A DNA stretch of 64,000 nt, from contig NZ_QKZK01000002.1 of the NCBI RefSeq assembly GCF_003254275.1, positions 124,001 through 188,000 on the forward strand, given 5' to 3'. Origin of the DNA: Breznakibacter xylanolyticus (GTDB lineage Bacteria; Bacteroidota; Bacteroidia; Bacteroidales; Marinilabiliaceae). The notes beneath the pieces are model-generated. The model had not been told where the DNA came from, did not search any database, and saw nothing but the letters and a program-made list of their open reading frames with translations. Below are positions 24,771-34,301 of this stretch, in pieces; the stretch's first letter is position 1; the number at the start of each line of letters is the position of its first letter. Position numbers and translations under genes: made by a program.

Positions 24771-26933
24771 TCATCTCCGACTTAGCAAGTGGCTAATGGT
24801 ACGAGCCATTTGCTCAATGCGCTGTAAATTGGCTTTAAGTGGCTCAAATGATGAAATATTCTGCACTCCCGGCTCACTATTCCACTCCCCTGCCTGAACC
24901 GGATAAATGAGAATATAGTTGTGACCCTGAAAATATTTATTCAAATAATCAGGAATGCGCACCATGGCTCGATGATATGACACATGTCCCTTACGGCTCA
25001 TCACAATCAGCAACATGTCGTCTTTTTTAATTTGTTTTGCCAACACCAAAAAATCATCCCAGTCGGTAAACTCATAAAACAAAGCCTCCACCGGATGGCG
25101 CAAATGCACATGTCGAATCACCGCCAAGGTTTCGGGAGCCGCAAAAAACACCAACGTAGAACCACTGTTACGTCCCAAGTTCCATATTTTAGTTAACCAG
25201 TTCACAAAACCGATTTCCTGTTCGGCGTATTCGGGAATAAACACCAGCGTGCGCTTAGCTGTAGCCAAAGGCTGAAAGGGCTTATAAACGAAGGTCGTGG
25301 CATTGCTGTTGGCCAGCAAACCATCTGTGAGTCCTCCTAAAAAAGAGTCGGAGATGTTTTTCTGATGATGAAGTCCAAGAATCAAATCAGAAATGGTTTT
25401 CTCCCTCACCACACTTTTAATACCATTGATCACATCCTGATCGTATCGCATCAGTTGCTGAAAAGCAACATCGGTGGCAGCCCCAATGATTTGAGCCTTT
25501 TCGAGCATCTGTCGGGCATTTTTCTCTCCATGGCCCACTCCTTCGTTCGATTTAATGACATTGAGCACAAACATCCCCTCGTGATTGTGGCGCGATTTAA
25601 GAGCCACACTCAGGTGAATCAAATCTTCGGCTGTCTCAACATTATTGACCGGGATTAATATCCGCTCATCACACAAAGAAGGCTCCTGACTTCTGTCTGT
25701 CTGAGCGGCATCAACAAGAGCCAATAGCTGAGCCCCCCTTTGCGTGGCAAAGGATGACACCGTGCATGTAACCAAAATCATCAGGATGGTTCCATTCAGG
25801 ATACTGTCATTGAGCAAACGAATGGGTTCTCCTCCGGGATCTGATCCCAAAATGATATTATATCCCACTAATACAGCGGCCAAAGTCGCAGCAGCTTGAG
25901 AATTGCTCAAGCCAAAAATGACCTTACGCTCGTCTGTGGTATAACCAAATGTTTTTTGAGTCAACCATGCAGCCAAATACTTGGCTCCCATTGCCACAGC
26001 CACCATCACTCCCCCCACCTTAAGCGCCTCCCAATCATAAAAAAAAGCACGATAATCGATGAGCATCCCCACCCCTATCAGAAAAATAGGGATAAATAAA
26101 GCATTGCCCACAAATTGAATCCGATTCAGAAGAGATGAAGTATGGGGGATGAGCCGGTTAAGTCCCAATCCGGCTAAAAATGCCCCAATAATTGCCTCAA
26201 CACCGGCCATCTCGGCCATGAACGCAGCCAAATACACCATCGCTAATACAAAAATATATTGCGAAACATGATCGTTAAACCGCTTAAAAAACCATCGCCC
26301 CAACATGGGGTAACCAATCAACACCACTGCGCCAAACACGACCATCGACACACTCAATTGAATCCAAAACAAATTGGTGAGTTCACCGGTTGCCATACCG
26401 GCCACCACTGCCAGCACCAATAAAGCCAACGTGTCAGTAATCATGGTTCCGCCAACGGCCACCGTAACGGCTCGATTACGAACCACTCCCAACTTACTGA
26501 CAATCGGATAAGTAATCAGTGTATGCGAAGCAAACATACTGGCCAGCAACACGCTCGACATCAGCGACAATCCCAGCACATACACACCGGCAACTGTTCC
26601 AATGCACATGGGAATCAAAAAAGTGTAAAGTCCAAATACCAGGCTGCGTCCACTGTTTTTTTTAAATTCGGCCAAATCGATTTCGAGTCCTGAGAGAAAC
26701 ATGATGTATAGAAGCCCGACCGTTCCAAAAAGAACCACACTGCTATCGCGTAACAACAAATTAAACCCATTTGGGCCAATGAGCGCACCCGCAATAATGA
26801 GCCCAATTAAATAGGGGATTTTCAACTTATTGAGCAACAATGGAGCAAATAAGATCACAAAAAGAATAAGTGAAAATATCAACACAGGGCTCGTCAGTGG
26901 TAATGAAAAATCGATGGCAGCAAGAAATATCAT
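24771..26933 (-). CDS. CPA2-family cation:proton antiporter with a C-terminal universal-stress-like domain
   Basis: A 720-residue inner membrane protein. About 12 membrane segments fill residues 10-400 (for example IPYLIGLIIAGALIGPNGFN and GTVGLLYIMFLSGLEIDLAE), matching Kef/NapA-type Na+ or K+/H+ exchangers. The intramembrane TD pair appears in GTMITDTLAL; the second conserved acidic site lies in the MAGVEAIIGAFLAGLGLNRL segment. From about residue 430 a cytoplasmic region with ILIPVNNVETAEDLIHLSVA looks like a USP-type nucleotide-binding fold and may regulate transport. No TrkA-N domain is seen. The gene is single. Confidence 0.85.
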   Translation of the reverse strand: MIFLAAIDFSLPLTSPVLIFSLILFVILFAPLLLNKLKIPYLIGLIIAGALIGPNGFNLLLRDSSVVLFGTVGLLYIMFLSGLEIDLAEFKKNSGRSLVFGLYTFLIPMCIGTVAGVYVLGLSLMSSVLLASMFASHTLITYPIVSKLGVVRNRAVTVAVGGTMITDTLALLVLAVVAGMATGELTNLFWIQLSVSMVVFGAVVLIGYPMLGRWFFKRFNDHVSQYIFVLAMVYLAAFMAEMAGVEAIIGAFLAGLGLNRLIPHTSSLLNRIQFVGNALFIPIFLIGVGMLIDYRAFFYDWEALKVGGVMVAVAMGAKYLAAWLTQKTFGYTTDERKVIFGLSNSQAAATLAAVLVGYNIILGSDPGGEPIRLLNDSILNGTILMILVTCTVSSFATQRGAQLLALVDAAQTDRSQEPSLCDERILIPVNNVETAEDLIHLSVALKSRHNHEGMFVLNVIKSNEGVGHGEKNARQMLEKAQIIGAATDVAFQQLMRYDQDVINGIKSVVREKTISDLILGLHHQKNISDSFLGGLTDGLLANSNATTFVYKPFQPLATAKRTLVFIPEYAEQEIGFVNWLTKIWNLGRNSGSTLVFFAAPETLAVIRHVHLRHPVEALFYEFTDWDDFLVLAKQIKKDDMLLIVMSRKGHVSYHRAMVRIPDYLNKYFQGHNYILIYPVQAGEWNSEPGVQNISSFEPLKANLQRIEQMARTISHLLSRR

Positions 26934-27027
26934 ACACCCAAAAGATTATTAAAGTCCGCCAATGATAACAAAAAGTCCCCTGTTTTCCCCGATATTTGGA
27001 CTGATTTAAACACAAAAACCCACAATT

Positions 27028-27570
27028 ATGACACACCCCGGAAAAGTGCTTCACTACTGCCCCAAGTGCGGGAGTAGGGAATTTCCCTTCGACGGACACA
27101 AATCGTTTCGATGCCGACAATGCGACTTCCACTTTTTCATCAACACAGCTGCGGCAATTGCGGCTGTGATTGAAAACGACCGGGGTGAAATATTGCTCAC
27201 CCGCCGCGCCTTTGCTCCCAATCAAGGCATGCTCGACCTGCCCGGAGGATTTGTTGACCCTTTGGAATCAGCCGAAGAAGCACTCAGACGTGAAATAGAC
27301 GAGGAATTACATCTCGAGGTAACCCAAAGCCAATACCTGATTTCGTTCCCCAATGAATATGTTTTTTCTAATTTTACGGTGTATACAACCGATTTAGGTT
27401 TTGTGGTGCGGGTGAAAGACTTTTCCCACATCACGGCCTGCGATGACATCAGCGGTTATTTATTTGTAGCTCCCGGGGAGATCGACTACACACAAATCTG
27501 CGCCCCTTCTATTGAACGCATCATCCGATATTACTGTGCATGTCGCTCACATGATGCCATCAATCAATAA
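27028..27570 (+). CDS. Nudix hydrolase with N-terminal zinc ribbon
   Basis: A 180-residue cytoplasmic enzyme. Cys11, Cys14, Cys29 and Cys32 (CPKCG and CRQC) make a zinc ribbon. The Nudix box spans about residues 74-96, with GGFVDPLESAEEALRREIDE followed by EL; the usual Gly after the Glu pair is replaced. These enzymes hydrolyse nucleoside diphosphates linked to another moiety; the zinc ribbon resembles NADH pyrophosphatase (NudC-like), but substrate is not certain. It is divergent from the antiporter gene, with 94 bp between starts. Confidence 0.85.
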   Translation: MTHPGKVLHYCPKCGSREFPFDGHKSFRCRQCDFHFFINTAAAIAAVIENDRGEILLTRRAFAPNQGMLDLPGGFVDPLESAEEALRREIDEELHLEVTQSQYLISFPNEYVFSNFTVYTTDLGFVVRVKDFSHITACDDISGYLFVAPGEIDYTQICAPSIERIIRYYCACRSHDAINQ

Positions 27571-27701
27571 CAACCACTGTTTGAAAGGCTTGTGCATTTC
27601 ATTACTCAAGAAACACGAGCCCTCTCAAAGCTTAAACACGTCATGTTTATTCTTCTCACACATCAGCATCTCCGACGGAAAAAAAGAGAAACTGAATGCA
27701 T

Positions 27702-27737
27702 AAAAAAAAGACCCGGTACGTTTACCGGGTCTTTTTT
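27702..27737. terminator. Bidirectional terminator
   Basis: A-run, GACCCGGTA, CGT loop, TACCGGGTC, T-run. It can end the Nudix transcript (+) and the candidate small transcript from 27986 (-). Confidence 0.85.
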
Positions 27738-27914
27738 AAAATCAGACAGTCTGAATAAAAACCAATTGATAAAGAGAAACTAGAGGCATCAAAATTCAAA
27801 ATCAGAAATGTACAAAACCTGAATTAAAAAGACTGTCTGACACACTGTTTCAACCATTAAAACCTAAAATTTACGAATCACAATTGCTATTGATTATCGA
27901 ATGCATTTAATACT

Positions 27915-27980
27915 TTACACGATTACAAAACACAAGCTGAGAAAAAAGAACCATTTGTTATTCCCGTAACCCATGGTCAT
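27915..27980 (-). CDS. Candidate 21-residue hydrophobic peptide or small RNA gene
   Basis: An ATG begins 12 bp after a perfect TATATTTG box and encodes MTMGYGNNKWFFFLSLCFVI plus Val, then TAA. The core FFFLSLCFVIV could span a membrane. About 180 bp of untranslated sequence follows, including an inverted pair (AGACTGTCTGA and TCAGACAGTCT at 27829-27840 and 27744-27755), and then a strong terminator at 27702-27737. The unit could instead be a non-coding RNA of about 280 nt, the peptide being chance. No family is recognised. Confidence 0.3.
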   Translation of the reverse strand: MTMGYGNNKWFFFLSLCFVIV

Positions 27981-27991
27981 TTGTTCTGATA

Positions 27992-28022
27992 CAAATATAA
28001 AACCGTTATGCCGATCAGAAAT
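27992..28022 (-). promoter_or_regulatory. Promoter of the candidate small transcript
   Basis: On the minus strand TTTC (near-match to TTTG), about 18-19 bp, then TATATTTG at 27992-27999. No annotated gene lies downstream before the terminator. Confidence 0.45.
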
Positions 28023-28153
28023 AACCATAACTTCGTGAAAAATGAAAAATAAAGTTGCATTTACAACACCCCAAAAAGGGGGGCTATCCCGGGGAATTGG
28101 AAGCAGAACTTTTTACAAACAACTAATAATCAACACATCCAACACACCATAAT

Positions 28154-28188
28154 CAAAAAGCCCGCTTTGTTGAAGCGGGCTTTTTGAT
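28154..28188. terminator. Terminator of the serC-serA unit
   Basis: AATCAAAAAGCCCGCTT pairs with AAGCGGGCTTTTTGATT around TGTTG. It lies 18 bp past the serA stop. Confidence 0.9.
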
Positions 28189-28205
28189 TCGTACTAGCAC
28201 AAAAA

Positions 28206-29129
28206 TTACTTGTTCACACGGAAAGTTTCATCACCTTTTTCGAAAAAAGCGACAATTTGGCGGGCAGCAGCCACACCGGCATTGATATTGGCCTCTTCGG
28301 TTTGAGCTCCCATCTTTTTAGGAGTGAAGAAATAACGACCGGCAAATTTATCAGCAAACTCCTGTTTGTTGCCCGGTTCGATATCTGAAACGTAACGAAA
28401 ATCGGCACGCTCACTCATCAATTTCACCAAGTCCTCTTCGTGAATCACCTCTTTACGGGCAGTGTTAATCAGCATTGCACCTTTAGGCATCAACGACAAC
28501 AAACCATGGTTGATCGATTTTTTAGTTGTTTCTGTTGCAGGGATGTGCAGCGATACGAACTGGCAAGTTTTATACAACTCTTCAACCGTAGCCACAGGCG
28601 TTACTCCATCGGCCATCATTTTTTCTTTGCTCACAAAGGGGTCGAAAGCAAACACTTCCATCCCGAAACCTTTGGCAATTTTAGCCACATAATAGCCAAC
28701 ATTTCCATAAGCATGAATACCAATTTTCTTACCACGCAACTCAGTTCCTGAAGTACCGTTGTAGTTGTTGCGCACCAACATCACCATCATACCGAAAGCA
28801 AGTTCAGCCACGGCATTGGCATTTTGTCCGGGAGTGTTCATGGCCACCACGTTGGCAGCCGAACAGGCAGCCAGGTCGAGGTTATCGTAACCGGCACCGG
28901 CACGAACCACAATCTTCAATTCTTTTGCAGCGGCCACAACCTCTTGAGTAATCAAGTCGGAACGCACAATCATGGCATTGGCATCCACCACAGCATCGAG
29001 CAATTGCTGAGGCGTTGTATATTTTTCTAACAATGCCAATTGATATCCGGCACCTTCAACGATACCACGGATTTGATCAAGAGCAATTTTGGCAAAAGGC
29101 TTGTCGGTAGCGACTAATACTTTTTTCAT
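28206..29129 (-). CDS. serA: D-3-phosphoglycerate dehydrogenase, lysine-type
   Basis: A 307-residue short-form enzyme without a C-terminal ACT domain. It oxidises 3-phosphoglycerate with NAD+, the first step of serine synthesis. The substrate-binding region RAGAGYDNLDL is at residues 76-86, the dinucleotide motif GIHAYGNVG at 137-145, and catalytic Arg225 is in INTARKE. Where most D-2-hydroxyacid dehydrogenases have the catalytic His (TPHxG), this one has TPKKMGAQ with lysines at 271-272. That matches the described lysine class of short PGDHs. It is downstream of serC on the same strand and ends at a strong terminator. Confidence 0.92.
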   Translation of the reverse strand: MKKVLVATDKPFAKIALDQIRGIVEGAGYQLALLEKYTTPQQLLDAVVDANAMIVRSDLITQEVVAAAKELKIVVRAGAGYDNLDLAACSAANVVAMNTPGQNANAVAELAFGMMVMLVRNNYNGTSGTELRGKKIGIHAYGNVGYYVAKIAKGFGMEVFAFDPFVSKEKMMADGVTPVATVEELYKTCQFVSLHIPATETTKKSINHGLLSLMPKGAMLINTARKEVIHEEDLVKLMSERADFRYVSDIEPGNKQEFADKFAGRYFFTPKKMGAQTEEANINAGVAAARQIVAFFEKGDETFRVNK

Positions 29130-29200
29130 TTGATATTATAGTTTGTATGTTTCGGAAAATAAAACAGTTTTTAAGAAAAGAACTGCCCATAAACGAAAAT

Positions 29201-29230
29201 AACCGGACAAGCGAACTGTCCGGTTAGTAT
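29201..29230 (-). terminator. Hairpin between serC and serA, possible attenuating terminator
   Basis: On the minus strand AACCGGACAG, loop, TTGTCCGGTT, then ATTTTCGTTT. It may end some serC transcripts or protect the serC 3' end while allowing read-through into serA. Confidence 0.6.
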
Positions 29231-29244
29231 CATTTTGCCAGTCA

Positions 29245-30315
29245 TTAGTGGCTTTTGGTAAATTCGTTCATCACATCGATAAGAGCTTTTACGCTCTCGA
29301 TGGGCATGGCGTTGTAAATAGAAGCGCGGAAACCACCCACAGAACGGTGACCTTTGATATCGACCATCCCTTTGGATGAAGCAAATGCCTGGAATTCTTT
29401 TTCAAGTTCGGCATATTCGTCTTTCATCACAAAGCAAACGTTCATGATAGAACGGTCTTCGGCATCATTAACAGTTGCCTTAAACATTTTGCTGCTGTCG
29501 ATGGCATTGTAAAGCAATTCGGCTTTTTCGTTGTTGCGTTTGTGCATTACTTCCAAGCCACCGTTTTGTTTCAACCACTTAAGGGTTTGCAATGCTGCAT
29601 ACACAGGAAGTACAGGAGGCGTGTTGAACATCGATTCTTTTTCCATGTGTGTTTTGTAGTTCAACATGGTAGGGATAGGACGCTCAACTTTACCCAATAC
29701 ATCTTCGCGAACAATGGCGAAAGTCAAACCGGCAGGAGCCAGGTTTTTTTGTGCACCACCATATACAATGGCATATTTAGAAATATCCATTGGACGAGAG
29801 AAGATGTCAGAAGAAGCATCAGCCACCAATGGAATATTTACATCCAGATCTTTTTTAATTTCGGTACCGTAGATGGTGTTATTGGTTGTGATGTGCAAAT
29901 AATCAGCATCAGTGGGCACACTCCACCCTTTGGGGATGTAGTTGAAATTTTTATCTTTAGAAGAAGCCACTTCAACCACTTCGCCAAACAATTTGGCTTC
30001 TTTAGCAGCTTTGTTTGCCCACTCTCCGGTAATGAGGTAAGCCGCTTTCTTGTTCATCAGGTTATAAGGCACCATGCAAAACTGCAAGCTGGCACCACCA
30101 CCTACGAATACCACTTCGTAACCGGCTGGCACGTTCAACACTTCTTTGAACAAGGCACGCGTTTCGTCCATCACGGCAACGAATTCTTTGCCCCGGTGCG
30201 ACACTTCCAACAACGACAAACCAGTTCCTGCGAAATTCAAAACTGCTTCGGCAGTATTTTTAATGGTAAAATCCGGCAAGATAGATGGACCGGCAGAAAA
30301 GTTGTGCTTCTTCAT
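29245..30315 (-). CDS. serC: Phosphoserine aminotransferase
   Basis: A 356-residue PLP enzyme converting 3-phosphohydroxypyruvate and glutamate into phosphoserine. It opens with [20 protein letters not shown] and the typical [13 protein letters not shown]. The Schiff-base lysine is Lys190 in [12 protein letters not shown]. Length matches the family. It is first in a two-gene serC-serA unit supplying serine; the third enzyme, SerB, is not in the window. A -7 box lies about 70 bp upstream. Confidence 0.95.
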   Translation of the reverse strand: MKKHNFSAGPSILPDFTIKNTAEAVLNFAGTGLSLLEVSHRGKEFVAVMDETRALFKEVLNVPAGYEVVFVGGGASLQFCMVPYNLMNKKAAYLITGEWANKAAKEAKLFGEVVEVASSKDKNFNYIPKGWSVPTDADYLHITTNNTIYGTEIKKDLDVNIPLVADASSDIFSRPMDISKYAIVYGGAQKNLAPAGLTFAIVREDVLGKVERPIPTMLNYKTHMEKESMFNTPPVLPVYAALQTLKWLKQNGGLEVMHKRNNEKAELLYNAIDSSKMFKATVNDAEDRSIMNVCFVMKDEYAELEKEFQAFASSKGMVDIKGHRSVGGFRASIYNAMPIESVKALIDVMNEFTKSH

Positions 30316-30382
30316 GGTGTAAATTTTGTGATGGATCTAACGTATTTTATTGAGCTTATAACAACTGTTATTTTGGATGGCG

Positions 30383-30390
30383 CAAAATTA
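30383..30390 (-). promoter_or_regulatory. -7 box upstream of serC
   Basis: On the minus strand TAATTTTG, matching TAnnTTTG, about 70 bp before the serC ATG. No clear -33. Confidence 0.45.
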
Positions 30391-30471
30391 TTAAAAATGA
30401 TGAACTAATTCTCTAATCAGACTATTTTTTTCGAGTATGAACTCCACCCGGATGCAAGCACCTGATGCGCC

Positions 30472-31188
30472 TCAGGCTTCGACAGGTACCAAACGCTCCC
30501 CGTCGAGCAATGGGATGATGTTTGACAAATCGGGCGTGTGACAATAATCAATCACATCATCGAGACCATGCTTGGCCAAACGCGCCTTTTGAGCTGCCTT
30601 CAGCACATAGTTCTGCAAATCGTGATGCGCAACCTGCCACAAATCGAGGGCAGCATTGGTGGCATCGCAAATGGTTTCGAACGCGCCGCTACCGATGAGC
30701 TGATGCGCCAAAGCTCCGGCGTACAAAGTATCTTCGAGGCTGAAACGATTCTTCCATCCGGCACACAATATCACCACATCGCGTTTTTGGGCAACAATCC
30801 ATCTGGCCAAAGCCGAGATGTTAAAATAGGCACCTACCACCACGTGATGGGCTCCGGAGGCCATTTGAATGGCTTGTGTCCCGTTGGTGGTACTGTAAAC
30901 GATGTCGCGACCGGCCACCCGCTCTGGCGTGAAATTGAACGGTGAATTGCCAAAATCGGCAAAGTCGAGTACCAAGCCGTCACGTTCGGCGGCAACCATA
31001 TAGCCCTTTTCTTTGCAAGCGCGAGCTTCGTCAATGGTTCCGATAGGGATGATGTGCTTCACACCATTCATAAAAGCGGCACAAATGGCCGAAGTAGCCC
31101 TGAGAATATCCACCACCACCACCACCGATTCGGGGTTGTGGTGCAACGAATAAAGAGCCGGAGAGACGCAAACGTCAATTTTATTCAC
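30472..31188 (-). CDS. comB: ComB-type 2-phosphosulfolactate phosphatase family protein
   Basis: A 238-residue protein of the ComB family, which removes phosphate from 2-phosphosulfolactate in coenzyme M or sulfolactate metabolism. Recognisable parts are VVVVDILRATSAICAAFMNG near residues 23-42, NSPFNFTPERVAGRDIVYST, TTNGTQAIQMA and ILCAGWKNRFSLEDTLYAGA. In bacteria lacking coenzyme M the physiological substrate is often unclear. It lies 186 bp from plsC on the same strand and 157 bp from serC, with no obvious operon partner, so its role here is uncertain. Confidence 0.85.
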   Translation of the reverse strand: MNKIDVCVSPALYSLHHNPESVVVVVDILRATSAICAAFMNGVKHIIPIGTIDEARACKEKGYMVAAERDGLVLDFADFGNSPFNFTPERVAGRDIVYSTTNGTQAIQMASGAHHVVVGAYFNISALARWIVAQKRDVVILCAGWKNRFSLEDTLYAGALAHQLIGSGAFETICDATNAALDLWQVAHHDLQNYVLKAAQKARLAKHGLDDVIDYCHTPDLSNIIPLLDGERLVPVEA

Positions 31189-31374
31189 AAAACAAAATCA
31201 ATTAGTATTAGTATTCTAATGCAGTTTAGAAAAGGTATTGTTGTACTCTTGCACTCATTACAACAATCATATTCCTATTTATAGAAGCTGTTGACAGGGT
31301 TCGTTTCCTCTCATCCCCGGTTTCACAATCAAACTCCGTTTTCACTAAACCAAACGACAATCATCCATACTCGT

Positions 31375-32097
31375 TTAAAACCCACTGTTGATATCGGTGC
31401 GAATACGATCCACCAATGCCTCCTCGTTGCCTTTGTATTGCTCAATGTCAACCGGTTGATGTATCACCAAACGCACCCTCCCGGGCAACAAATTGAAGAA
31501 ACCGCTCCCCATCACCTTATGAGTGTTGACGATGGTGACGGGCAGGATGGGCAAATTCAGGTCGTATGCCATTTTAAACGCACCACGCTTGAACTTGGCC
31601 AACTGATTTTTCCCGGTACGCGTACCTTCGGGAAATATAACCACCGAAGTTCCTTTAAGCAGTTTCGATTTGGCCTCTTCGAGGGATTGCATGGCGGCCT
31701 TGGGTGAAGATCGGTCAATAAAGATGTGCCCCACCTTTTCGCAGGCCAACCCGATGCCAAAAATTTTACGAAGCTCTTTTTTCATGATCCACCGAAAGTC
31801 AACCCCTAACCATCCATACAACAAAAAGATATCGTAAGCACTTTGATGATTGGCCACAATGATGTATGATTGTTTGCGGTCGATGTTCTCGCGTCCGGTC
31901 ACCTTCACCCACATGGGAGTGATGAAGCCCACGGCACGTGACCACCAAATGCCGCCAATTCGGTTGCCCATCCGTTGCGATACGACCAACGAAAAAAAGA
32001 TGGCACAGAAAGAAGCCAATAAACTCAACACAATCATCAACGGCAGGTAAACCAACCATTTATATGGCTGATAAACGACCTTGTAAATCTTCTTCAT
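31375..32097 (-). CDS. plsC: 1-acyl-sn-glycerol-3-phosphate acyltransferase
   Basis: A 240-residue membrane-bound acyltransferase making phosphatidic acid from lysophosphatidic acid. Hydrophobic N-terminus (residues 13-38), then the catalytic NHQSAYD (HX4D) near residue 83, a middle motif near FIDRSSPKAAMQSLEEA, and the substrate motif FPEGTRTGKNQLAKFKRGAF near 155-174. It lies 19 bp after the mscS stop on the same strand and may be co-transcribed with it. Confidence 0.9.
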   Translation of the reverse strand: MKKIYKVVYQPYKWLVYLPLMIVLSLLASFCAIFFSLVVSQRMGNRIGGIWWSRAVGFITPMWVKVTGRENIDRKQSYIIVANHQSAYDIFLLYGWLGVDFRWIMKKELRKIFGIGLACEKVGHIFIDRSSPKAAMQSLEEAKSKLLKGTSVVIFPEGTRTGKNQLAKFKRGAFKMAYDLNLPILPVTIVNTHKVMGSGFFNLLPGRVRLVIHQPVDIEQYKGNEEALVDRIRTDINSGF

Positions 32098-32116
32098 CTC
32101 ACAAACTGATATTGGA

Positions 32117-33199
32117 TTAATTATCTTTTTTCATTTGAATGGTGGTGATGGGGAACGGAATTTCGATGCCCTCTTGCTTAAAGCGTTTGTGAAGGCGTTT
32201 GACAAACTCGTGCTTCAAAGGAAATTGAAATACAAACTCTTTAGCCCGAAGTCCAACCGTGAAATTGACGCTATAAGCACCAAAAGTGTGAAAACGCACC
32301 ACGGGGTTCCAGTCAGCCACAGCTCCGTCAACAGATTGTAACACCTCTTTAGCTACTTCAATAACAACCTTCTCGACATGATCAAGATCCGACTGGTATC
32401 CCACCCCCACTTCGATAGGAACAGAAATTTCAAGGTCGGGTTTACTGAAATTGCGAACCGTGGATGCAGCCAGTTTGCTATTGGGAATCACAATAATGCG
32501 ATTGGGGAGTGCACGAATGGAAGTGGTACGCCAACTGATGTCCTCCACAATGCCTTCGTCGGCCGACTCAAGCTGCACATAATCTCCCGGCTGAATGCTT
32601 TTTGATGCCAAAATCTGCAAACCGGCAAACAGGTTCGACAACGTATCCTGCAACGCCAAAGCCACGGCCAAACCACCGACCCCCAACGCTGTAAGCAAAG
32701 GCGTGATGGAAATGCCCATGGATTGTAAAATCACCAATCCCCCCAACACATATACAATTCCCTTGAGAACCAAACCAAATATACTGGTAGACTTGGCAAC
32801 CCCTTCCTGCTTGGACTGATACAAGGTAATGGCCTTAGAACCAACACGAGCCACAAACACCGTCACCAAAAACACCAGGGCGACTTGAATGAAGCGCTGT
32901 GACAATCCTGCCCATTTTTCATTGAAAGGCAAATAAAACACGGCAAAATAAAGCCCGATGAACAGGAAAAAGAACTCCACCATATTTTGTAGTGACTCGA
33001 TGACAATATCATCACCCTCCCACTCGGTTTTATCAGCCAGTTTTTTTAACCAAACCAACAACACCCGCTTTATGAAAATTCCAATTAATACCGCCGAAGC
33101 CACGATGATTCCGGCAATCATCAGCTCGTTCATGGTCGGCGCTTGCGTGAAAAAAGTCTTTCCGGTAAATGACGTTACTTCAGGCACCATTGCTATCAT
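32117..33199 (-). CDS. MscS-family mechanosensitive channel
   Basis: A 360-residue inner membrane channel that opens under membrane tension to release solutes. Three to four membrane segments occupy residues 25-190. The pore helix GVGGLAVALALQDTLSNLFA lies near 190-210, with the typical Gly/Ala packing, followed by the MscS beta domain (QPGDYVQLESADEGIVEDIS, TTSIRALPNRIIVIPNSKLA) and a C-terminal alpha/beta domain. It begins 37 bp after cobT ends and precedes plsC by 19 bp, so it may be carried on the tail of the cobalamin transcript. ATG at codon 4 is an alternative start. Confidence 0.9.
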   Translation of the reverse strand: MIAMVPEVTSFTGKTFFTQAPTMNELMIAGIIVASAVLIGIFIKRVLLVWLKKLADKTEWEGDDIVIESLQNMVEFFFLFIGLYFAVFYLPFNEKWAGLSQRFIQVALVFLVTVFVARVGSKAITLYQSKQEGVAKSTSIFGLVLKGIVYVLGGLVILQSMGISITPLLTALGVGGLAVALALQDTLSNLFAGLQILASKSIQPGDYVQLESADEGIVEDISWRTTSIRALPNRIIVIPNSKLAASTVRNFSKPDLEISVPIEVGVGYQSDLDHVEKVVIEVAKEVLQSVDGAVADWNPVVRFHTFGAYSVNFTVGLRAKEFVFQFPLKHEFVKRLHKRFKQEGIEIPFPITTIQMKKDN

Positions 33200-33236
33200 A
33201 TTTATTGATGAAACAAAATTTTAACTGACAAAATCA

Positions 33237-34289
33237 TCAAACTTTCAACACTTCATTGGCTGTATTGAACACCCCGGCTTCATCAAAGGAGGTCATGTGA
33301 TTAAACATCTCCACAGCTCCTTTAATGACCGGATAGGCCACGGCAGCCCCGGTCCCTTCGCCCAATCGAAAATCAAGATGCATGATGGGTTCACCATTGA
33401 GAAAATCGACCATCAGACGATGGCCACGTTCGTGCGAGAGATGTGAAAAAAGCGAATAATCGAGCACCAACGGATTGATGGCAGCCGCAGCCATGAGCGC
33501 CGATGTGGTGATGAACCCATCGGTGATGATGATCATACGCCGGGAGGCAGCTTCGAGCATGGCGCCTGCGATGGTGGCAATTTCCAGCCCTCCAAAACGA
33601 GCCAAATTCTCAATCGGATTCTTTGAAATGCCATGCCGGGTAATGGCTGCCTGAATGACCTGAGCCTTGTGGCGCACCCCCTCGTCGGAAAGACCGGCGC
33701 CGGGCCCCACACAATCGGGAACCGACAAGCCAGAGAAAACCGACAACAACGCCGAAGCCGGTGAAGTGTTGCCAATTCCCATCTCACCAAAACCCAGCAC
33801 ATTACTGCCCCGCTCGGCCATCATAGCTGTAACATCACGGCCATTTTGCAAAGCCTTGCGACATTCGGTGAGCGTCATGGCCGGTTCGCGGTAAAAGTTA
33901 CGGGTTCCTTTGCGAACCTTTTTATCAATAAGATGCGGATGCGCCACAAAGTCGAAATCGACGCCGGCATCCACCACAAACAATTCAAACCCATAAATGC
34001 GGCTGAACAAGCCAATGCCCCCACCACCATTGATAAAATTCATGCACTGCTGCCAGGTGATTTCGACCGGACAGGAGCTGACTCCCTCTTCGCAAATATG
34101 ATGATCGGCCGCCACGGTGAGCATGACCGGATTGCACAGTTGAGGTTGAAAAGTCCCCTGAATGAGTGCAATTTGCCTGGCAATGCGTTCCATCTTGCCC
34201 AGGGAACCAACCGGCTTGGTCTTTTGATCAATCTTATACTGAATGGCATCGGCCATCTCGTGATGAAGGGGTGGAATATTCACCGTCAT
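33237..34289 (-). CDS. cobT: Nicotinate-nucleotide--dimethylbenzimidazole phosphoribosyltransferase
   Basis: A 350-residue enzyme that activates the lower ligand base as its alpha-ribotide for the nucleotide loop of cobalamin. INGGGGIG at residues 86-93, GFGEMGIGNTSPASALLSVF and FRLGEGTGAAVAYP with the general base Glu311 match the family. It is last of the cbiP-cobD-cbiB-cobT set, 12 bp from the cbiB stop. In many genomes cobS, cobU and cobC follow here, but this window instead goes to mscS. Confidence 0.95.
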   Translation of the reverse strand: MTVNIPPLHHEMADAIQYKIDQKTKPVGSLGKMERIARQIALIQGTFQPQLCNPVMLTVAADHHICEEGVSSCPVEITWQQCMNFINGGGGIGLFSRIYGFELFVVDAGVDFDFVAHPHLIDKKVRKGTRNFYREPAMTLTECRKALQNGRDVTAMMAERGSNVLGFGEMGIGNTSPASALLSVFSGLSVPDCVGPGAGLSDEGVRHKAQVIQAAITRHGISKNPIENLARFGGLEIATIAGAMLEAASRRMIIITDGFITTSALMAAAAINPLVLDYSLFSHLSHERGHRLMVDFLNGEPIMHLDFRLGEGTGAAVAYPVIKGAVEMFNHMTSFDEAGVFNTANEVLKV

Positions 34290-34301
34290 AAATAAATCAT
34301 T

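Noticed and set aside
29201-29230. A full stop between serC and serA making them separate units
   Set aside because: No promoter box is seen directly before serA, so partial read-through is the simpler view.
29542-30408. A 288-codon plus-strand frame
   Set aside because: Antisense to serC.
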